Assembly (NCBI RefSeq): GCF_000516985.1
Contig: NW_006917091.1
Coordinates: 5,824,518 to 5,888,517 of the forward strand
DNA from: Pestalotiopsis fici W106-1
Lineage: Eukaryota > Ascomycota > Sordariomycetes > Amphisphaeriales > Sporocadaceae
Length of the DNA: 64,000 bases
Reading direction: 5' to 3'
Shown: positions 11,749 through 24,029 of the stretch, one piece after another
Numbering within the stretch: position 1 is the stretch's first letter
Layout: each line of letters opens with the position of its first letter
Position numbers and translations under genes: made by a program
Notes under the pieces: generated by a model
Databases searched by the model: none
Told to the model about the DNA's origin: nothing
What the model saw: only the letters and a program-made list of their open reading frames with translations

Positions 11749-12505
11749 TTATTCGGTGTATAAAGTGTATATTTCCCCATCGTCGTCTCCTTTCGCGACA
11801 GCCGCCTTTTTCAGACCCAAGTTCCAAGGCCTCACTAAAGTGCGAAGCAGGGAAACGTCAGCATAGATATTCAAACAGACTTCTAGCACTGTATATATTT
11901 TTGACTTACTTTTACGACCAGTGATTGACTTCCACTCATTTAAGCCTCTTTCAAGAACTACGACCTTCTGCTGCCTCATGGGCCTCTTTTGTGCCGCGAG
12001 GTTTGCCCGAAGCTTGAGGTAAGATGTCATGGCGGCCGGTGAGCGTGCATGAGCGTAGGAGCAGTAAAAGACGACCATGTCGGCCGCTAGCAAACTTCCC
12101 AAAGACTTAGGATTATTTTTCCATAGCTGCTGAAAGATGTCGCGGGCCGCCAATGCACTTTCCGTATGGATGTGAAAAGCACCGGGAACCTGTACGCCCA
12201 CATTATCTGCGCGTTATTAGCCAATGGATAGATAAATGAAGACTGAAGATCAAAGTTTGGTGCTTTGAGCTGGATCGGTATGATGAGGCCTTTGGATACG
12301 TACCGGAAGCATTTTGACAGTCCACAAACACAATTGTTCCATCTGGCTTACTATTCAAGAAGTTTTCGAGGTCGGCGGCTTGTGTGACATCCACTTCCCA
12401 TGTGAAGAACCCATTGGTCTTCCTGACCTTTTCAACCGTCAAATCATCGATTTCCATTTTGGCGGCTCGTTGATTCTTGATAGATAGCTGAGGATGATTT
12501 GGCAT
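11749..12505 (-). CDS. rhodanese / Cdc25-like protein with CX5R loop
   Basis: Rhodanese-fold protein of the Cdc25/arsenate-reductase type. Exon 1 is 12304-12505, intron 97 bases, then 11910-12206; a second intron of 75 bases (11835-11909) has a perfect GTAAGT donor, a GCTGAC branch site and a TTTAG acceptor but also keeps the frame open, so the product is 194 residues if spliced or 219 if retained. The active loop reads VVFYCSYAHAR, which is C-x5-R, the catalytic loop of Cdc25 and Acr2-type enzymes rather than classical sulfurtransferases. FVDCQNA and VPGAFHIH match the strands before it. The start could instead be the second ATG at 12457, which has a better context. No arsenic genes are nearby, so the substrate is unknown. 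Confidence 0.75.
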
Positions 12506-13114
12506 TAGGAGAAGTTGTGTAAGCAGCTGGATTTGCTTTGCGTTTTATACTACTGGTTTCAAATCGTCACGAACCATGTACCGGAGTCACATCCATGCCC
12601 GCAAAATAATAAGGCCCCCTTACAGATGCCAGGAAAGCTGAAAGCTGAAAGCTAAAAGCATAAGAAAAGAACTATGGGGCCGAGGCTAGTTGATTTGGAA
12701 TATACAAACCCAGCCCCAGCTGCACTTTCATAGCAGGGTCCCTCTCGAGTCTAACCCGGTCTAGACCCCTGATTGTGTTCGAAGCACTTCTTCCTTTTCT
12801 CCCTAACATTTCTTGGAAGCTACGTTCCACATGTGTCATCACCCATATATCGTAGAAGTGTTCAAGCTGTTGATTCGGTTGGTGCTATCTCGGAATAATC
12901 GACCAATACGGCATGGCCAATATTGCACCCTCAGTGGCGTTTGACCAGCTATGCTTCAAGTGAAGATTGTACTCAATGATCTAGCTTCAGGTGCATGGCT
13001 TCAGATGCATGGAGAGCCGGTTTGACGAACCACAATGAGCCCAAGAGACCAAATGATGCCACATTCTGTCGAAAATCTAGAACAAGTGTATATCACTCCA
13101 CGTAACAAGCATGT
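12506..13114. other. intergenic, no gene seen
   Basis: About 600 bases. A short direct repeat AAAGCTGAAAGCTGAAAGC occurs near 12638-12660. Nothing else identified. Confidence 0.5.
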
Positions 13115-14235
13115 CTAGATAATGTTCTTCTCATTACGCCACTGCACCACATCGCGTAACCTCCACATCGGTTCAAGCAGCAGCTCAACCACGATTCCTT
13201 CAGCCAGCAGTTCCTCACATTGAACGAATGTCAGACTCTGCCCATCTCTATATCCATGCCTGTCGAGGACCTCATAGATACGCTTCATCAAGCTCTCGGA
13301 TCGCGTCATGATGGCATTCACATCAGCCCGCAGCGTATCTGCAGATTCAGAGGCAATTGAACTGCCTGCCCAGGCCCTCATTTCCTTTTCGTCGTCACCC
13401 GCGGCGCTGAATCGCTTCCAATTCATGTCATCAAGCGTGTCGTACCCAAGCAGTCTGACCTGGCGACCTGCACTGAACTTGCGAAAATCTTTTTCCCAGT
13501 GCTTGCTCGCCGAAATGAGGAGCGCAGTCACTTTCGCAGTCACATCGATGTTGTCCTTCTGTTCTCGCGAGTGTCCCGAAGCGCTCATCAGGATTCCCGT
13601 GTCCCCTCCTAACCGGTATCCAGCGAGGTAGTAGTCTCCGTACCTCTCGCAGAAACCCTCATAGCCTCGACCATACTTGATCTCTATGATGGCTTCCTTT
13701 GTCAGGCGTGGCTGCCTCTGGAACTCGATAGTTCCGGCTCGGCAGTTGGCATTTAGGGACATCTTATCAGACTGGGGAATAACAAACGGTAAGTATTTCA
13801 TGGGATAGTTTCGACGCAAGTGAAGCGAAGTAAACTCACGTCTTTATTTTCCTGGATATGCTGATCGAATGTCCCCTTTACACTCACGGAAGCAACAAAG
13901 GGTACTCCGACACCGATGCCAAATCCAAGACTCAGGTGATCGCCCGTTTCGCTCTCTTTTCTCGTCTCAACCTTCTTGAAAGTACATGTTGTTCCATACT
14001 CGGCGTGCAGCTCCTTTGGAATCATATGTATGTCGGAAAGCACAAAGGGCGTCTCCTTTGACCATGGATCTCCTGTAGACTGCAGCCTCGAGTGAAAGGT
14101 AGTCCCGAGGCGGATGGGGCTGCGACCCCACGGTAGAACTAGCAGGAGCCGCTGCCGGGCCTGTTGAGATATCTCATTTTCGTCAGGACCATCAGGCCTG
14201 GCCAAGTACTTGGCCTCTTCTGCAGCAGCGATCAT
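13115..14235 (-). CDS. MACPF-like orphan protein (smaller member of divergent pair)
   Basis: Two exons (13840-14235 and 13115-13771) with a 68-base intron give 350 residues. No signal peptide is seen. I cannot place it in a named family with certainty, but residues near 176 read YGDYYLAGYRLGG. This has the shape of the MACPF core signature (Y/F-G-T/D-x-aromatic followed by a GG pair), and a KGTF element lies about 60 residues before. The same two elements in the same order occur in the gene at 15421-19616, which is transcribed divergently. The protein lacks the lectin repeats and coiled coil of its neighbour. MACPF proteins are pore formers or have lost that activity; activity here is not shown. 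It could instead be a fungal-specific fold with convergent wording. Confidence 0.6.
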
Positions 14236-15420
14236 AGTATTGCTTGTGTCGATGGAAACGGATGATAAATCTTATGGTGTTGATTCGGGATGGACTTTCA
14301 TGACAGAAGACGGATACATGTCGTCGACGCAAGTTCTTCTACCAAGCCAATCAGGGTTACATGTGTCAGTGCTCTCACGACGTTCCGAAACCCCAGATTC
14401 GGGCGTTTTCCGACCCACGGCGTGGAGCCATGAGGACTCCGGCCCAGCTGAATACAAGGCACCCTTTCCATCGCCTTAAATGGCAATCATTGGCCACTAT
14501 AGACCCAAAACCGACGCCAGCTGAATTACCCAATAGTTGGACCCACCGGCGGCCAGACCTTGGTGGCGTTAGCGTACGGCCCCTCCGCTGTACTGGCGCA
14601 TGTCCGTGACAGGGGATTTACAGGTAGGTTACAGAATGCAGGCGTGCTGGCGTGGTCCCCTACAGCCAGCAGCCCTAGCACGCTGTTCCGGAGGGCGATG
14701 AGCATGCTGAAAAAAGGTAAACTTCAGACTTCGGATGGGTCCAAGGGTTGGCAAGCAATCAACAAGCTCGCGCAGATTGCCCTTGAGCACAGTCTTGCCC
14801 AATACTAGTGCCCGCAACGGTCCGGTCCAGCCAGCCACGAGCAAAGCCTTGGCAGCCAGCTCTGCAAGCCAGTCCAACCCTGCACAAAATTGGCAGCATA
14901 CTAACTTATTACAGTCTAAGTAGGTATGGAAGGACCCCTATTGGAAATGCAGCTGAAAGACAAGTAGATCTAGACCCTGGAATGGAATATAATCGCAACA
15001 CTTGACACGAGGAAAGCAAGACGACTATTGAGACGCTATAGGACAACGTTGTGAGAGCGGCAAGTACGCGTTCCTGGTGCCCGCAGTCCACGTACAGCTT
15101 CTAGACCACTGGATCTATTGGGGGTCGCTGGAATCATGTGGCGTCACGGTATGCCTGGTGCCAATGAATGGCACGATTTCGGCAGATGGTCCGGTCAAGT
15201 TCAGGATCGCGCCTGTATACAGAAAGGTGTAGCATTTATTTAAAGGATGGGTGAATGCCCTCCCTGCCTTTCTGTCATTGAAACAGCACGGCGCGCAATC
15301 CCTTTCTCCCTGTCCCTTTGGCGTAGCGAATTGTATTACACTGTACTCAATTAGTTTGTCATTTTCAAAGCAAGCAAGGAAGAACACGACGTGAGGTTCC
15401 CTTTGCATATTACCGTCAAG
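14236..15420. promoter_or_regulatory. divergent intergenic region between the two MACPF-like genes
   Basis: The 1.2 kb between the two start codons must hold both promoters. Open frames on both strands here have no domains. The sequence is less AT-rich than other intergenic parts. Confidence 0.45.
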
Positions 15421-18400
15421 ATGGCTCTTCTTCTAGCTCCTTTCACGCATGCCATGCGACTTGGCCAAGGGTAACTAACGCCTCTCTTTCTCCATCTGTA
15501 TTCGAAGCAGGTATCTAACTAAGCAATCCAGTTTCAACTCGTACACCCAGCAGATCTGTGTTGACGATGCAGTTGTCGTCGATGATCAGAGACCCGAGAA
15601 CGTGGTCACCAATGATGGTACTACGATGCGAATTATGGCACAGAAGAATGCCATTCCAAGTGCCTGGACCAGACAGAAGGAGGTCATTGAGGCCAAGCCC
15701 GCTACGGTGGTACTCGAAGAGAATGCACGAAAAGCGAAAGCCGAGATTGCTTTCATTGAGAAAGCGCTCGCCGAGGAGGTTGATGCTGCCGGTGAAGGTA
15801 AGAAGTACAGAATTTGATACCGCGGAAGAAATTTTGCTTCATGTATCGTGCTGACAAAGGTTATTAGAACCCAGCGAAGGAGCCCAGGATGAGGCTCAAT
15901 CTAAATCTGATGATAAGGCTATCGAGGACGAGCCAACTTCTGATGATCAGGACGCTGAGGTTGCTGAAGTTGAGGGCGAATCAGCATCTGTCGATGAGGT
16001 CGTCGATGCGAACGAGGCACGCGAGAAGGTTGGCAGCTCGTCAGCTACAAAGGAAGAGAGTATGTCCAAGCAACCAGTAACGCAAACCTCGACGAGATCG
16101 GGGACTGGGGCGGTACAGCAGCCCAAGGGTGACGACGACGATGTTCCTGACACGGAAGAGCAAGTGAAAAAGCCCGCAGCTGCACCAAAGAAGTTGGTCA
16201 AGCGAGCATCTTCGTCCGACCGAGGGCGTCAACAGTCTTCAAAGACTGCTGCCGTACCTCTTGACCGCGCTGCCATCAGAGCCTCCTTGACCGGCAAGTC
16301 TAAGCCAGACGCTGCCCAGGCCGCGAAAGCAGCGGCCGACCAAGCCCGACGTGAAAAGGAGGAGGCCGAGATACTCGCGGAGCAGCGCAAGTACCGGAAA
16401 GAAATTATGGTCCAGCAACGACAAGATGAAGCCGAACGTCGCAAGGAAGAAAGAGAAGAGGCTCGCTCGATTCGTGCCGAAAAGCGCGCCTGGGACACTA
16501 AGAGACGTGAAGATGCCCGCAAGGCGATCGAAAGTGCCGCCAACCTCAAGGCCACCAGCCTGGATGATCTGGAGAAGATTCGGGCTCAGAACCAATTCGT
16601 TGAACGCTTCAATGGCATGACGGAACAGACTCAGAAGTATGACTTTGACCCAACTGCACCCCGTGGACCCAGTCAAACCGTCACCTACAGCTCTCGCTTC
16701 GTTGATCGTCTTAGTGATGTTCTCGACGACATGAGCGTGTCTGGTTCCCTGTCCATCAAAGCAGGAAAAGTCGGCGGCTCCGGTAAAGGTTCATTTGTCG
16801 ATTCCGACAAGTTCAAGGAGAGCGACTTGAACTTCTATATTTCTGTGAAGGTTGTCAACCAGACCATCAATTTCAAGGACGCTCTGGTGTTTAACCCTCT
16901 TCGCTCCGTCGACGAGAACAACTTCCGGGAGGTCTATGGCGATTCGTTCATTTCTGGATTCATCGAGGGCGGAGAGTTCAATGCTATTGTCAGCATGAAG
17001 ATCCTTAACAAGGCCAAGAAGACCGACATTCAGGCCGAAGCCAAAGTCGCTTTGACCGCTGGTGCTGTCCAGGTTAAGGCGGAGGCCAACGTGGGCATTG
17101 CCCGTAGCAACATTGAGACAAACACTGAGACCACCATCCAAGTATTCTGGTCCGGCGGCGGACACATCAAGCCCATGGAGCAGCAGTGGGACGTGCAGAG
17201 TCTCATGGAGGCCGCAGCACGCTTTCCCGACCTCGTTGCCGACTGCCCGCAGCGTATTTACGCCATCCTGACAAAGTATGACTCCTTGAGGAGCTTTGTT
17301 GCCAGGAAGCCGGCCTCCTACACTCCGCTCCAGTACGAGAATGCGCAGATCTACACCAACACGCTGCTCGATGCCTTCGTCAGCTACAAGTCCTTGTACA
17401 AACGGCTCGGAGAGCAGATCTTTGGCGTACAAGGCAAAACTCTCGAGGTAATCCCGTGGAGCGACACCGAAAAACTCAAGGTCCTGCCCAAGTCGACGGC
17501 AGTGGCCAAGATGGGAACCAAGAACCCAGATACTGGTCTATTCCCCTATGTCGAGCTGGATTCGAACTTCGAGGCGTCCGTCAAGGGCCTGAGCGACGCC
17601 CGCGCCGCCATCCGCCGCCAGATGGCCCGAATTGTGAACGAGGTGGATGCCATCGAGAAAAACCCAAAGCTTGCCACGGATGAGGACCACGATGAGCCTT
17701 TCCAGTCGCCGTCGGCGTTCGAGGTTCGCGTCCCTCAAGTACAGGTACCGGAGAGATTGCGCGTGAAGAGTCATCCCTTGTCCGGCAGGAGAATTGCGGC
17801 CAAGCAGCTCTCCGAGAGTGAGCAAAAGGAGCAGCTGGCCGAGGAAGAAAGAGTGGCAGAGGGTGAGCCACTTTTCCTGGCTACTGATAAGCTCGAGGCG
17901 CTTGAGCAGGAGCAATTCGATGCCGCAGTCAACGAAAACCCTGGGCTCTGCGGAAAGTTTCGGGTTTCAAGCGCTGTTGGAGATACCTTGAGCGGAGATT
18001 GGTTCAACAATCTCGACTTCGTCAAACATGACTGGAAGATACGTTCCATTCGCACTGAAATACACAACGGCGCTCTTGGATACTTGGCAGTCGCCTACAA
18101 CAACGGTCTTGTTGTTGAGAAAGGAATGGTAAGCAATGTTTAGACGTCTCAAGGGGGAGAGAGAGGCTATGGCGCTAACTCATGTAACAGTCTCGCGATA
18201 AGTCACGCATCAAGAAGTTGGATGGCTTCCTCCCCGGAGAGCGCATCAATGCAGCAGCGATAGAGTATGGTAAGGAGTTGAGCAAGGATTCAAAGCCAGA
18301 ACAAATTCTTGGCCTTCGACTCCTCACTAACAGAGGCCGGTCACTGAATGCGCGTTCCTTGAAGACTGTGCCTGGCGAGAACGGCACAGTGGTGAAGGAC

Positions 18401-19616
18401 GACGTCACCTATGAGAAAGTGCAGGTCCATTATTTGGATGGACCTTATAACCCAGGTACACTCAGAGGTTTCTTTGGAAGGAGTGACGATAACTCCGGCA
18501 AGATTCTGCGCTTGGGTCTTATCTGGGGCCGCGTCCCTGAGACGACGGAAGAAGAAGCCCAAGGCCAGTTTGTCGAGACAGCCGACGCCATCGACGGTGA
18601 GGACCTGGCATTACTCCAAAAGGAGCAAATTGCTCGCAACCAGACGCTGCAAGCGTTGCAGCAGAAGCTTGATGAGGCGCAAAAGGTATGTTCACTCCGT
18701 GGTCCCTGTTTACAAGCCCACACGTACTAATGATGCCATGAAAATCACTTAGAAAGTGAATGAGTTTGAGCAAAGTCGTGACCGCCAGGGCTTCGGAGGG
18801 GCGCAATCCGGGGCCTTTTTCGCTGCCGACAAGGGATGGCAACAAGGACAAAACAGTTCTTCAGTGGCTTTCGTCAAATTTCCGCAAGCTTATGCGTCGC
18901 CGCCAAAGCTGCTCTTTGGACTCAACAACTTCGATGTCAAACGTGACATGAACCGTGCCGTTTCTTTACTCTTTCCAGACATTCGTGGGGATGGATTCAA
19001 TATTCAAATGATGTCCTCCAATGACTGTCTCGGATACGGTCTCGGCTGCAGTTGGATGACCCTTCCCAACGACCTTCACCTGGAGACAGGTATGCTGCAC
19101 ACCTATAACACAGGGCAGTCTTCTTTCAGAGATTATACTCGGCACGTCTTCTTCAGTCAGAGTTTCTCCACGCCCCCCAAGGTTCTCTGCTGGTTCCAGG
19201 AGTTCGGAGTCAACAATAGGGAATTTATGTCCTTGCGGGTTTATCCCTATGCCATAAACAACAACTCGTTCCACATCAAGATCGATTCTTGGGCCAACAG
19301 AGAATTCACCAACGCCCGTGTGCAGTTCTTGGCGTATCCAAGCGAGGAGCATGGCAAGAGGGTCAAGTCGGGCACGAGCGTCATCACCCGCGAGCAGCCG
19401 AAACAGCAAAACAGAGCTCCCTTTCACGGCGAGCCCTTCAAGAACACACCAAGCACTTTTATTGCAGTACACCACATGGACTTTGGTTGTGACAAGAATA
19501 ACCGCTTCATCAGCTCGATCAATGCTCCAAACAACAGAGAGCTTGAGTGGGGTTTGAACACCTGGGGCGACACGAATATGCAGCAAGCCGAAGCCACTTG
19601 GATCGCAATTGAATGA
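15421..19616 (+). CDS. large multidomain protein: coiled coil, MACPF-like core, H-type lectin repeats
   Basis: Five exons: 15421-15470, 15532-15797, 15868-18128, 18191-18685, 18753-19616, giving 1311 residues; every junction keeps frame with consensus splice sites. The start MALLLAPFTHAMRLGQG continues across intron 1 into FNSYTQQICVDD. Residues about 106-250 are acidic and low complexity; about 255-350 are Arg/Glu/Ala-rich with coiled-coil character (ARREKEEAEILAEQRK). A MACPF-like element YGDSFISGFIEGG starts at residue 462, preceded by GKGSF. After about residue 1045 three H-type lectin units follow, marked by YASPPKLLFGL, FSTPPKVLCWF and FIAVHHMDFG. H-type lectins bind GalNAc-like sugars. 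No signal peptide is seen. Together this suggests a sugar-targeted membrane-acting or recognition protein; that is inference. Confidence 0.72.
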
Positions 19617-22403
19617 GGAAATTGTTAAACAGGAGACTTGTGACAAATTTCGAAGCCGAGTGGGTTTCTTTGGATGTCCTCCCTGAGCGCACATGGAAGC
19701 AAGGCGTCTCAATGTGAGATGTAGATTTGCAATTGGATCTTCGGCCAGGAGAGGATATCAAACGACGAACCATGTCGATAAGAGCACCACTTTAAAAGTT
19801 AAAAAGAAAAATCTTATGACTGGTCTTTATCAGCTCTTCATCGTCACTGGTGGTATGCTTGTATGCATGCATGACCGACGGGTCAGTGCCGGCTTGCTGT
19901 CTGGCATTCTAATGTTTTGCTATGCAGGCCATACTGAACATTTCCCTCCTCCCATCTAATCTAATAAGGATTCCGAATTACTTTGCATACTGTCGTGAAT
20001 TAGCTTATAAATAAGAGTTTCGGGAATTGGAAAAATAATGCTGAGTATCACGGGGTAATTAGCTGAACCGGATGTGGGATCTTTGAACGCTATAATCTAC
20101 GTACATTCGCTTCACAGCAACACCGCCAAACTCTTTGCGGCGGCAGAAGCACCATTGCGATATTACCATGAGCCTAGGGCTATCTTGTACACGACTCCCA
20201 AAGTCCAGACTTAACAAATCGAAGGCCTCAATTTCCAGCAGGGTAGACAAGTCGCACTGGCAATAAGCCTACGATAGCTTTATGCCACAGAAAGTATTTC
20301 ACTGATGGCACGATCGTCATAACGGAGTACGATCTTGCATGCCATCTTCAGCACGCTTATCGCGCAGCTCATGCATATAGTATAGTGGTCTTCGAAGGCC
20401 AAAGAATATCTGCCGAACCCCACCTGGTTGAAACTTAATCGAAGTAAAGATTGAGCAAGTCTTATGCTAGTAAGCAGGCGGGACTTTCCGTTTGCGTCGG
20501 GGAAAGACGTTTGTTGACTCAATTGGATGAACGGACTGATGTTTAATGTAGTCCCTAAGTCGTATTGAGTACACTGGTCCGTATGGCATATTCCTTGGTT
20601 GTAAGAACCACTGCTCAGAAGTTCCCCATACCGGTGTCTATGAGGCCTCCCTCACTGCAGTACTCGAATGAAGAGGATGGAAGTTCTATGAGCACAAATG
20701 AAATACACATAGTTCTAGGGGTACCGCTGGGTTCCATATAGACTATCAAGATAAACACTATAATGCAGCCAAATCGACTAGCTTCGCAAGGGCGTTTCTT
20801 CAACAATGGATCTTGGGATCAGAATTGCGACCGCCATCCTGACCGATGATCGAGCAAATGCGCTAGGGAACCGAAAATATACAAGTCGTCTGCGATGGAT
20901 TCATCAAGAACGGGGACGCCGGATGGCAACATAAGTTCGTATCCTTGAGCAGATTTAGAACATATATCCTGAAGACAATTTGGTTGATGAAAACGCGAGT
21001 CATTGAAACAGGGAGTATGGCGCATGTCGTAACACTAATAGACAGGGTTACTGATCCTAGAGTTCTGGTTACTGGGTTAGACCGAGTTGATTTAACTTAT
21101 GGATGGCCTTTCGAATACAAAAAGAGCTCAAAGTAGTAACCCTTTCCGTGCGCTAAATAACAACGATGATAATATTGTGGTTCTTTGTTTCCACTTATTG
21201 TAGGAGAAAAACTAAATAGATACTCCAGAGGAATCAAAGACAGTATCTATCTATCGCTGCCGCGAAGATAGCTATTCAATAACACAAATCGTTTTGTCAA
21301 AACGTGATTTCCAATCGTGAAGTAAAACCATCTCCGCCTCAATGCTTGAGTCCAATATCCCGATTCGTTCCAAAGTTGTATTGCCAGTATCTTGTAATAT
21401 CAGGCACTGACGCGTATGAAGTGGGATCGCCATGTATTTGGTGATGTGAGTGAGACTGTACTCTATGGCGTCCATATGATAACAGCAGATTTTTTGACCG
21501 AGCCGGGCATCATTTCGCGCGATGTTTGTGACACCAACCATAGAGTGTGTGGCTTCAGCTCCACAGTCCAGGTCAAAAACGTGCCTTTTCGAATGCAGAA
21601 TAACCTCGACTATAACACATTCTTACGTTAACTAATCGCCCTCCAGGGACACGCCCAAATGGTAAGTGGGGCATTAAGCAAACATACATTGGCGGGAGGA
21701 TCAAACGCCCGCAGACCGAAGGACCGAAGAACTGGTGGCCTTAGCTCCGGCTTTCCAGGTGTGGGTCTTGGAGTCTACGGTGCCTGTCCCTTTGGATCAG
21801 TTTAGAGTACCAATAGCAAGGGGTTGGTCTGACCGATGAGGGTCTTATGACCGTATTCCGCTGCGCTGGTGATTGCTTGTACAAATGGGTCCCTTTCAAG
21901 GAACAATGAGCTTTGAAAAGAATACGCAAGTGAACACGGTACGTGATTATTTCCAGGACGCTGGGCTTGTGCTTCAAGGTTAGAATTGAAGCTTATATTA
22001 TATAATTGGGTTCTGTTGTGCATTCCTTCGAACGACCTCCAAACGTCTTCTCAGCATTATTTACCTTCTGGGTGCAGTACTACGACCATCTTAAACCAAT
22101 GCTATATGTTTTATAGAGGCTCGGGATCCATCCATCAACGTCGCTGTGCTGCTTTTTCGTTGCAATGGTCATATCCTGGCAGTTAATGTATGCATAAGTC
22201 GATCTGGTTTTCAAAAGAGATCCATTTAGTTTAACGTATACAGTCCGATATAAGTCTAACGGATGCAGTAAAATTGCATTTCAAATTAAAAGTGCTAGTG
22301 ACACATGATAAGGTAACCAAATCTGGCTTTTTCTTCTCGTCTTTTTTTTCTTCTCGTTTTTTAATACGGAATATTTAAATTTAGCGTTTACGTATAACAT
22401 AGG
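19617..22403. other. gene-poor intergenic stretch
   Basis: About 2.8 kb with many stop codons on both strands. I see no domain, tRNA or repeat structure. Short open frames have no support. Confidence 0.5.
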
Positions 22404-24029
22404 CTAATAATACGTGGTGCAGTTCCATGATGATGCTAGGGAGGTGTTACCCTGCCCAACGTAGGTGGCATGGGAAGGGTACGGGCAAAGCGGACGTTGA
22501 ATGGCAACTCCATCATCGGGAATGTCATTGTTCCAACGTGTGGCAATGATACTGTCCGGAGCAGTACCGTTCTCGACCCAGGCCATGATGGCCAGGACGA
22601 CATCGTGCTGTGCATCTTCGAACCCTGGGACACCGTGAACCGTGCTGTCGGAGAGAGCACCGTTTTGCCCGTCTCCCGAAAAGTACCAGGGCGCGTCGGT
22701 CGAGGTCATTTCACAATGCTGCATGTCTGGGACCAAGAAGAAACGGTAAAAGTCGTCTAGGTTGATGCCTTGGGGATTGAGCGTGGATTGTACCTGGTCA
22801 TAAAAGTAGAGAGACGAGGTTGCAGGGATGCTCGGGTCGGCAAGACCGTGGTAGTGAATGAGCTTGCCGCCTCGCTCGTAGAATGGGCTGAGGTCAAAGT
22901 CATCCGCGGTGGCATTACCAGGATTCAAACGGTGGGAAAGGGCAATAATGTCGTCATTCCAGTCCTCAACTGTCCAGTCGCCACCAATTTGAAGCATATA
23001 TTGAATATACGTCACAAAGTCGTCACTAGGGCCATTCGAGGACCAGCCGCTCTCAGTGCCCAGGGTCCAGCCGGGAAAGACCAGAGTGTCATTGACAGTC
23101 TTCCAGTCATCGTGGAGCTTGTTGACCGTGTGAATCTGGTCGATGTTGAGACAAGTAGAGTTGTCAAGACCAGCCGAGCCTCCACACAGCAATGTCTCGG
23201 GACGGAAAAGACATCTCAATGGGTCTTGGAGAATTCCATCGACGACACCATCCTGAGGATCGCATTGAGAAATCACCTCGGCCGCTACGGCCTCGAGACG
23301 TGCAGAGTCAAGATATCCGGGGGCGGTGGTGTCGTAATTCCACAAGGTGTTGACGACCACGTAGAGCTGTAGGCGCTTGAACCACCAGGCAGGTGCACCG
23401 GCAATCACGCCGTCAAAATCTTCGGGAAACATTTCGAGCTCCTTGAGTCCTTGCTTTCCGCCAGCAGAGCAGCCGCGGTAGTAGCTGTATGTTGCGTTCT
23501 GCCCGTAGTATCCTGCCGTGACTGCTTTTCCGTTGACGGTGGCATCGTGCAAAGCCCGCCATCCAAAGTTTGCCAGTGCATCCGTCTGGTTGGGGTAGGC
23601 AAAGGAGCCATTGTTGCCCTCGTGGCCGAGGTCCGAGGAGATGGCGGCGAACCCGTACCATGATGCATCAATGATGGAGGACCAGCCAACGGACCCAGCA
23701 AACTCGCCATTTCCAACAGTCATGAATCTACCATTCCACTCGTCGGGGAGGATCAATCCAGTACTATGTTGCGTATTGCCGGGAAGAGTGATGTTGGCCT
23801 GAATCACACAAGCGGCCTTGGGAAGGATGTAACTTGTTGTTGGGTGCGGCGAAGTCAAGGCGCCATAGTTGAGGTCTGCTGGGAACGTGAAATTCGACGA
23901 GGCGTTGTAATGATCGGCAAAAAAGACTGTGCTGTTCAAGGGCAAAAAGGATGTGATTGTGCCGACATCGCAGCTATAAGCTGCCGCACTAGCTGCAAGA
24001 GCTGACAATGCGAGAAGTGAACGAGTCAT
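22404..24029 (-). CDS. tannase / feruloyl esterase family protein, secreted
   Basis: Secreted alpha/beta hydrolase of the tannase and feruloyl esterase family (541 residues, intronless), acting on ester bonds in tannins or feruloylated plant polysaccharides. I chose the ATG at 24029 over the upstream in-frame one at 24077 because it begins directly with a signal peptide, MTRSLLALSALAASAAA. The nucleophile S188 sits in RGCSAGGKQ; the catalytic Asp and His are likely those in HYHGLADPSIP and PDMQHCE, and flanking cysteines could form the CS-D-HC disulfide known in this family. Many N-x-S/T sites fit a secreted glycoprotein. Tannase versus feruloyl esterase cannot be told from sequence by eye. 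Confidence 0.92.
   Translation of the reverse strand: MTRSLLALSALAASAAAYSCDVGTITSFLPLNSTVFFADHYNASSNFTFPADLNYGALTSPHPTTSYILPKAACVIQANITLPGNTQHSTGLILPDEWNGRFMTVGNGEFAGSVGWSSIIDASWYGFAAISSDLGHEGNNGSFAYPNQTDALANFGWRALHDATVNGKAVTAGYYGQNATYSYYRGCSAGGKQGLKELEMFPEDFDGVIAGAPAWWFKRLQLYVVVNTLWNYDTTAPGYLDSARLEAVAAEVISQCDPQDGVVDGILQDPLRCLFRPETLLCGGSAGLDNSTCLNIDQIHTVNKLHDDWKTVNDTLVFPGWTLGTESGWSSNGPSDDFVTYIQYMLQIGGDWTVEDWNDDIIALSHRLNPGNATADDFDLSPFYERGGKLIHYHGLADPSIPATSSLYFYDQVQSTLNPQGINLDDFYRFFLVPDMQHCEMTSTDAPWYFSGDGQNGALSDSTVHGVPGFEDAQHDVVLAIMAWVENGTAPDSIIATRWNNDIPDDGVAIQRPLCPYPSHATYVGQGNTSLASSWNCTTYY

Noticed and set aside
11749..12505. Arsenate reductase
   Set aside because: The CX5R loop fits, but no arsenite transporter or methyltransferase is nearby, so only the fold is called.
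18966..19712. Antisense open frame of 248 residues
   Set aside because: It is opposite the lectin exon, whose repeats and splicing are convincing.
22770..23372. Antisense open frame of 200 residues across the esterase
   Set aside because: It mirrors a well-supported tannase/feruloyl esterase; composition is typical of a shadow frame.
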